Assembly (NCBI GenBank): GCA_901472505.1
Contig: LR590468.1
Location: 1,426,001-1,490,000 of the forward strand
Direction: 5' to 3'
From: Proteus vulgaris
GTDB taxonomy: Bacteria; Pseudomonadota; Gammaproteobacteria; Enterobacterales; Enterobacteriaceae
DNA: 64,000 bases
The position numbers and the translations under genes are program-made. Shown here piece by piece: positions 60,671 through 64,000 of this stretch. A model generated the notes under the pieces. It worked only from the letters and a program-made list of their open reading frames with translations. It ran no database searches and was not told where the DNA came from. Each line of letters starts with the position of its first letter. Positions within the stretch are counted from its first letter, which is position 1.

Positions 60671-62998
60671 ATGACTCCTCTCACTATAGGCCTTATCGGC
60701 AACCCCAATGCTGGTAAAACAACACTTTTTAATCAGCTAACAGGCTCTCGCCAGCGCGTGGGTAACTGGGCGGGTGTGACGGTCGAACGCAAAGTTGGTC
60801 GTTTTACAACAGCAAATCATAAAATTGAACTTGTCGACTTACCCGGCACTTACTCATTAACCACTATTTCAGAACAAACATCACTTGATGAACAAATTGC
60901 CTGTCATTTCATTTTAAGTAATGAAGCAGACATGCTGATTAATGTTGTTGATGCATCTAATCTCGAACGTAATCTTTATTTGACATTGCAACTACTTGAG
61001 TTAGGCATTCCCTGCATTGTGGCATTAAACATGCTTGATATTGCACAACACCAAGATATGCAAATTGATATCAAAGCCCTATCTGCTCAACTGGGTTGTC
61101 CGGTTATTCCTATGGTTTCAACCAAAGCATCAGGCATGGATAAACTCAAAGACGCGATTGATGCTTTCCCTGCTGAAAAGAAAAAACCACAGGAATTACT
61201 GACTTCTTATCCTCTATGGTTATTAAATGAAGTTGAGGCACTCGCTGAAAAAATTAATCACGATGAATTCAATTTACAACAACGTCGTTGGATGTCATTA
61301 CAGTGTTTAGAAGGGGATATCTATACCCATCAGCGCGCTCAAATTACCAAAGAAGATATCAAAGCAATTCGTCAACGCATTCAAGACGAACATAATAATG
61401 AGCCAGAATTAGTCATTGCGGATGCCCGTTATCAAAATATTGAGCGCATCTGTCATACTGTGATTAATATGGAGTCCATTAAGCCGAATATCCTGACACA
61501 AAATATCGATAAAGTGATATTAAACCGTTGGTTAGGTGTGCCTATCTTCCTGTTTGTTATGTATTTAATGTTCGTTTTGGCAATTAACATTGGTGGTGCA
61601 TTGCAACCCGCTTTCGAAGGTGGTTCTGAAGCGATCTTTATCCATGGTATCCAATGGATTGGCGCAACCTTTAATTTCCCAGAATGGTTAACCATTTTCC
61701 TTGCGCAAGGTGTTGGTGGTGGTATTAATACCGTTCTTCCACTCGTGCCACAGATCGGGATGATGTATCTCTTCTTATCCATCCTTGAAGATTCAGGTTA
61801 TATGGCTCGCGCCGCATTTGTTATGGATAGATTGATGCAGGCTTTGGGTCTACCCGGTAAATCATTCGTACCACTAATTGTTGGCTTTGGTTGTAACGTA
61901 CCGTCTATTATGGGTGCGCGTACCCTCGATGCCCCAAGAGAACGATTGATCACGGTATTAATGGCACCGTTTATGTCTTGTGGTGCACGTTTGGCCATTT
62001 TCGCAGTATTTGCTGCCGCCTTCTTTGGTAAAAATGGTGCCAGTGTCGTCTTCTCACTTTACCTTCTGGGTATTGTTGTCGCTATTCTTACCGGATTGTT
62101 GCTAAAGCACACCATTATGCGTGGTGAAGCATCACCTTTCGTGATGGAACTGCCGGTTTATCACGTTCCACACCTAAAAACATTATTGATACAAACTTGG
62201 CAACGTTTAAAAGGCTTCGTGGTACGTGCAGGTAAAGTCATTATTATTGCCAGTATGTTTATTGGTGCATTAAATAGCTTTACCTTTTCAGGTAAACCCG
62301 CAGATAACATCAATGACTCTGCATTAGCATCGGTCAGTAAAGTGATCACGCCATTATTGCAACCTATTGGTGTTCATAATGATAACTGGCAAGCCACTGT
62401 AGGTTTAGTCACAGGGGCAATGGCAAAAGAAGTGGTTGTGGGAACATTAAATACCCTTTATACCGCAGAAAGCATTGTGAACGAGCCTTTTGATCCTGAA
62501 GAATTCGATCTCTGGGGTGAAATTGGTGACGCCTTTGGTGAAACATGGGATAGCTTAAAAGAGACCTTTACCCTAGCTGCACTTTCTAATCCAATTGAAG
62601 CAAGTAAAGGTGATGGTGAAATGGATACCGGCACTATGGGTACCATGGGTGCTAAATTTGGCTCCGGCATTGCCGCATACAGCTACTTAATCTTTGTTTT
62701 ACTGTATGTACCTTGTGTTTCAGTAATGGGTGCGATTGCTCGTGAAACAAGCCGTGGCTGGATGACCTTCTCTATTCTTTGGGGATTAAATATTGCTTAC
62801 TCACTGGCAGCACTGTTCTATCAAGTAGCAACCTTTAGTGAGCATCCGCAAAGTAGTGGCATAACCATTGCTGCCGTGGTGATCTTTAACTTAATTCTAT
62901 TTATCTTGTTGCGTAATGCGCGTAGTCGTCTAACAATTAACTTAAGCAATAAGCCTTCATTGGCTAAACAATGTTGTTCAAAAGGTAGTTGTCACTAA
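60671..62998 (+). CDS. feoB: Ferrous iron transporter FeoB
   Basis: This 775-residue inner-membrane protein imports Fe(II). The cytoplasmic N-terminal G domain has G1 GNPNAGKTT (9-17), G3 VDLPGTYSL, G4 NMLD and G5 VSTKASG; a helical GDI domain follows to about 270. The membrane part has two Gate (nucleoside-recognition) domains, with hallmark segments LPLVPQIGMMYLFLSILEDSGYMARAA (partly), GFGCNVPSIMGART and ATVGLVTGAMAKEVVVGTLNTLY. The end is Cys-containing (KQCCSKGSCH). Length matches E. coli FeoB (773). Confidence 0.97.
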   Translation: MTPLTIGLIGNPNAGKTTLFNQLTGSRQRVGNWAGVTVERKVGRFTTANHKIELVDLPGTYSLTTISEQTSLDEQIACHFILSNEADMLINVVDASNLERNLYLTLQLLELGIPCIVALNMLDIAQHQDMQIDIKALSAQLGCPVIPMVSTKASGMDKLKDAIDAFPAEKKKPQELLTSYPLWLLNEVEALAEKINHDEFNLQQRRWMSLQCLEGDIYTHQRAQITKEDIKAIRQRIQDEHNNEPELVIADARYQNIERICHTVINMESIKPNILTQNIDKVILNRWLGVPIFLFVMYLMFVLAINIGGALQPAFEGGSEAIFIHGIQWIGATFNFPEWLTIFLAQGVGGGINTVLPLVPQIGMMYLFLSILEDSGYMARAAFVMDRLMQALGLPGKSFVPLIVGFGCNVPSIMGARTLDAPRERLITVLMAPFMSCGARLAIFAVFAAAFFGKNGASVVFSLYLLGIVVAILTGLLLKHTIMRGEASPFVMELPVYHVPHLKTLLIQTWQRLKGFVVRAGKVIIIASMFIGALNSFTFSGKPADNINDSALASVSKVITPLLQPIGVHNDNWQATVGLVTGAMAKEVVVGTLNTLYTAESIVNEPFDPEEFDLWGEIGDAFGETWDSLKETFTLAALSNPIEASKGDGEMDTGTMGTMGAKFGSGIAAYSYLIFVLLYVPCVSVMGAIARETSRGWMTFSILWGLNIAYSLAALFYQVATFSEHPQSSGITIAAVVIFNLILFILLRNARSRLTINLSNKPSLAKQCCSKGSCH

Positions 62999-63017
62999 GT
63001 AGCAAAGGAAAAGTAAG

Positions 63018-63248
63018 ATGGCCAGTTTGATAGAAGTCCGTGATTGTATCGCCCTTAATGGTCGAGCCGATGCCCGTCTTATCAGCCATCAACTCAATAT
63101 GCCTGAACCTTTGGTACAAGCAATGCTAGAACGGCTCACATTGATGGGTAAGCTTCAAGAAGTCGATGTAGAAGAGTGCTTTACAGGCAGTTGCAAACAT
63201 TGCCCTGAAGCCACTGCCTGCCAGGCAAAACTTTATCAATTAACCTAA
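63018..63248 (+). CDS. feoC: Iron transport regulator-like FeoC
   Basis: This 76-residue winged-helix protein binds FeoB and protects it or senses oxygen by an Fe-S cluster. The winged helix has LIEVRDCIALNGRADARLISHQL, and the C-terminus carries four clustered cysteines (Cys54, 59, 62, 68 in CFTGSCKHCPEATAC), the FeoC Fe-S motif. It is 19 bases after feoB and ends the operon. Confidence 0.93.
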   Translation: MASLIEVRDCIALNGRADARLISHQLNMPEPLVQAMLERLTLMGKLQEVDVEECFTGSCKHCPEATACQAKLYQLT

Positions 63249-63267
63249 CAAATTGATAAATTCCATC

Positions 63268-63299
63268 ATAAAAACCCTTACTTTATGTAGGGGTTTTTA
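63268..63299 (+). terminator. Terminator of feoABC
   Basis: AAAACCCTTAC pairs with GTAGGGGTTTT (one G-U pair) around TTTAT, followed by TATC. About 20 bases after the feoC stop. Confidence 0.85.
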
Positions 63300-63429
63300 T
63301 CTAATGCTTAAGATGAATCATTTTCATCTTCCTATTTAATGATTTACTTTCCTAACTATCACGGCATAATTCTTTAGATATAGACGTAAAGACGTCTATT
63401 GTTACTTCACTCTATAAGAATATGAAATT

Positions 63430-63900
63430 ATGCCAATAACTGAATTTTCATCGACTATTACGACCGGCAAACAAGGTGGATTACAGATGCAATGTGCATC
63501 ACGCCAGTTTCAATTTTTACTTGATGAACCTTTGTCATTAGGTGGAAAAGACAGTGCAATGAATCCTGTTGAAGCATTATTAGGTACATTAGGTGCTTGT
63601 AAGGGAATTGTCGCCAAAAGCTTTGCGCGTATGCATAAAATTAATCTCAACGATATTCGCATTGAAGTTAAAGGCGAATTAGATACCGATGGTTTTACGG
63701 GAAAAAATAAAGAAGCCAAAATCGGCTTTAGTAAAATTACGACGCACTTTTTTATTCAAGCTGATAATAGTGAAGAAGAGATCGCCGCATTTATCGCTTT
63801 TATTGAACGTACTTGCCCTGTTTTTGACACTATTAAAAATCCACCGATTTGTGAAACATCTTATAGTGTCGAAAACCACATTGAAAATATAGAGTTATAA
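63430..63900 (+). CDS. OsmC/Ohr-family protein
   Basis: This 156-residue protein has the OsmC/Ohr fold with the two redox cysteines, Cys57 in LGACKG and Cys129 in ERTCPV, and the family motifs NPVEALLGTLGAC and SFARMHKINLNDIRIEVKGELD (partly). Members reduce organic or fatty-acid hydroperoxides, others are uncharacterised. It belongs to the general OsmC group rather than Ohr. The ribosome binding site is weak. Encoded between feoABC and bioH. Confidence 0.88.
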   Translation: MPITEFSSTITTGKQGGLQMQCASRQFQFLLDEPLSLGGKDSAMNPVEALLGTLGACKGIVAKSFARMHKINLNDIRIEVKGELDTDGFTGKNKEAKIGFSKITTHFFIQADNSEEEIAAFIAFIERTCPVFDTIKNPPICETSYSVENHIENIEL

Positions 63901-63905
63901 ACTCT

Positions 63906-63937
63906 CAAAACTGCCCTCAAGTATGGGCAGTTTTGGG
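63906..63937. terminator. Bidirectional terminator between the OsmC gene and bioH
   Basis: CAAAACTGCCC (63906-63916) pairs with GGGCAGTTTTG (63925-63935), flanked by A and T runs, between the OsmC stop and the 3' end of the minus-strand gene. Confidence 0.88.
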
Positions 63938-63943
63938 TGATAA

Positions 63944-64000
63944 CTATGATGCTATTTCACAAGCCTCAATTAACGCTTGAGTAAATTCATCAGGATGTGA
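63944..64000 (-). CDS. bioH: Pimeloyl-ACP methyl ester carboxylesterase BioH, C-terminal end only
   Basis: Only the last 18 codons are in the window: SHPDEFTQALIEACEIAS then TAG. The E. coli BioH C-terminus has ISHPAEFCHLLVAL, in which the histidine of HAPFISHP completes the alpha/beta-hydrolase fold. Position beyond feoABC on the opposite strand also matches E. coli bioH. The call rests on a short stretch plus gene order. Confidence 0.72.
   Translation of the reverse strand, partial: SHPDEFTQALIEACEIAS

Overview
The window is a chromosomal segment of an enterobacterium of the Morganellaceae, most likely Proteus. This rests on the low G+C content, on proteins that are close relatives of E. 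coli K-12 products (GlyQS, Gmk-RpoZ-SpoT-TrmH-RecG, GlnALG, OmpR-EnvZ, PstSCAB-PhoU, FeoABC), and on E. coli gene blocks that are kept but joined in a different order. No species call is made. No phage, insertion sequence, CRISPR array or rRNA was seen.

Layout. Positions 1-5100 hold the 5' part of dppA, a tRNA-Pro(UGG), a small secreted protein, a YidQ-like lipoprotein and the YidE transporter. Positions 5100-12500 hold avtA, tag, glyQS, a YidR-like protein and yicG. Positions 12780-24200 hold gmk-rpoZ-spoT-trmH-recG, then gltS, xanP with a PurR operator, an unknown protein and yicH. Positions 24200-30300 hold an orphan Phd/StbD-like antitoxin, rluF, fabY(yiiD)-dtd-yihX and typA. Positions 30300-36100 hold the nitrogen regulon core: glnA with two NtrC boxes, a sigma-54 promoter and a CRP box, then glnL and glnG, then hemN. 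Positions 36100-39100 hold an AT-rich region with a possible structured RNA, then a three-lipoprotein operon (CsgG-like, DUF4810, DUF799). Positions 39100-44300 hold tex(yhgF), greB, ompR and envZ. Positions 44400-49100 hold the Pho-boxed pstSCAB-phoU operon. Positions 49200-55600 are accessory: an amino-acid ABC transporter without its ATPase, an orphan hcp, a broken membrane-protein gene, then adeP with a PurR operator and ydhR. Positions 55590-60000 hold a GNAT/GT39 pair, a frameshifted yihI and a DUF4026/DUF2314 pair. Positions 60250-64000 hold Fur-boxed feoABC, an OsmC protein and the 3' end of bioH.

How the genes work together. Several loci are nutrient-response modules with the control sites visible: nitrogen (NtrC and sigma-54 at glnA, a further NtrC box before glnL), phosphate (a run of 11-bp Pho repeats before pstS), iron (two Fur-like boxes before feoA) and purines (PurR boxes before both xanP and adeP). 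gmk-rpoZ-spoT-trmH-recG links guanine nucleotide supply and (p)ppGpp turnover with RNA polymerase omega.

The least explained items are the three-lipoprotein operon, the orphan hcp beside a doubly broken gene, the GGA-rich structured stretch upstream of hemN, the DUF4026/DUF2314 coupled pair, the solo Phd-like antitoxin, and the yihI frameshift at a run of six A. Compared with the E. coli order recalled from memory, ibpAB, ligB and yihY are missing from their usual places, and greB is flipped.
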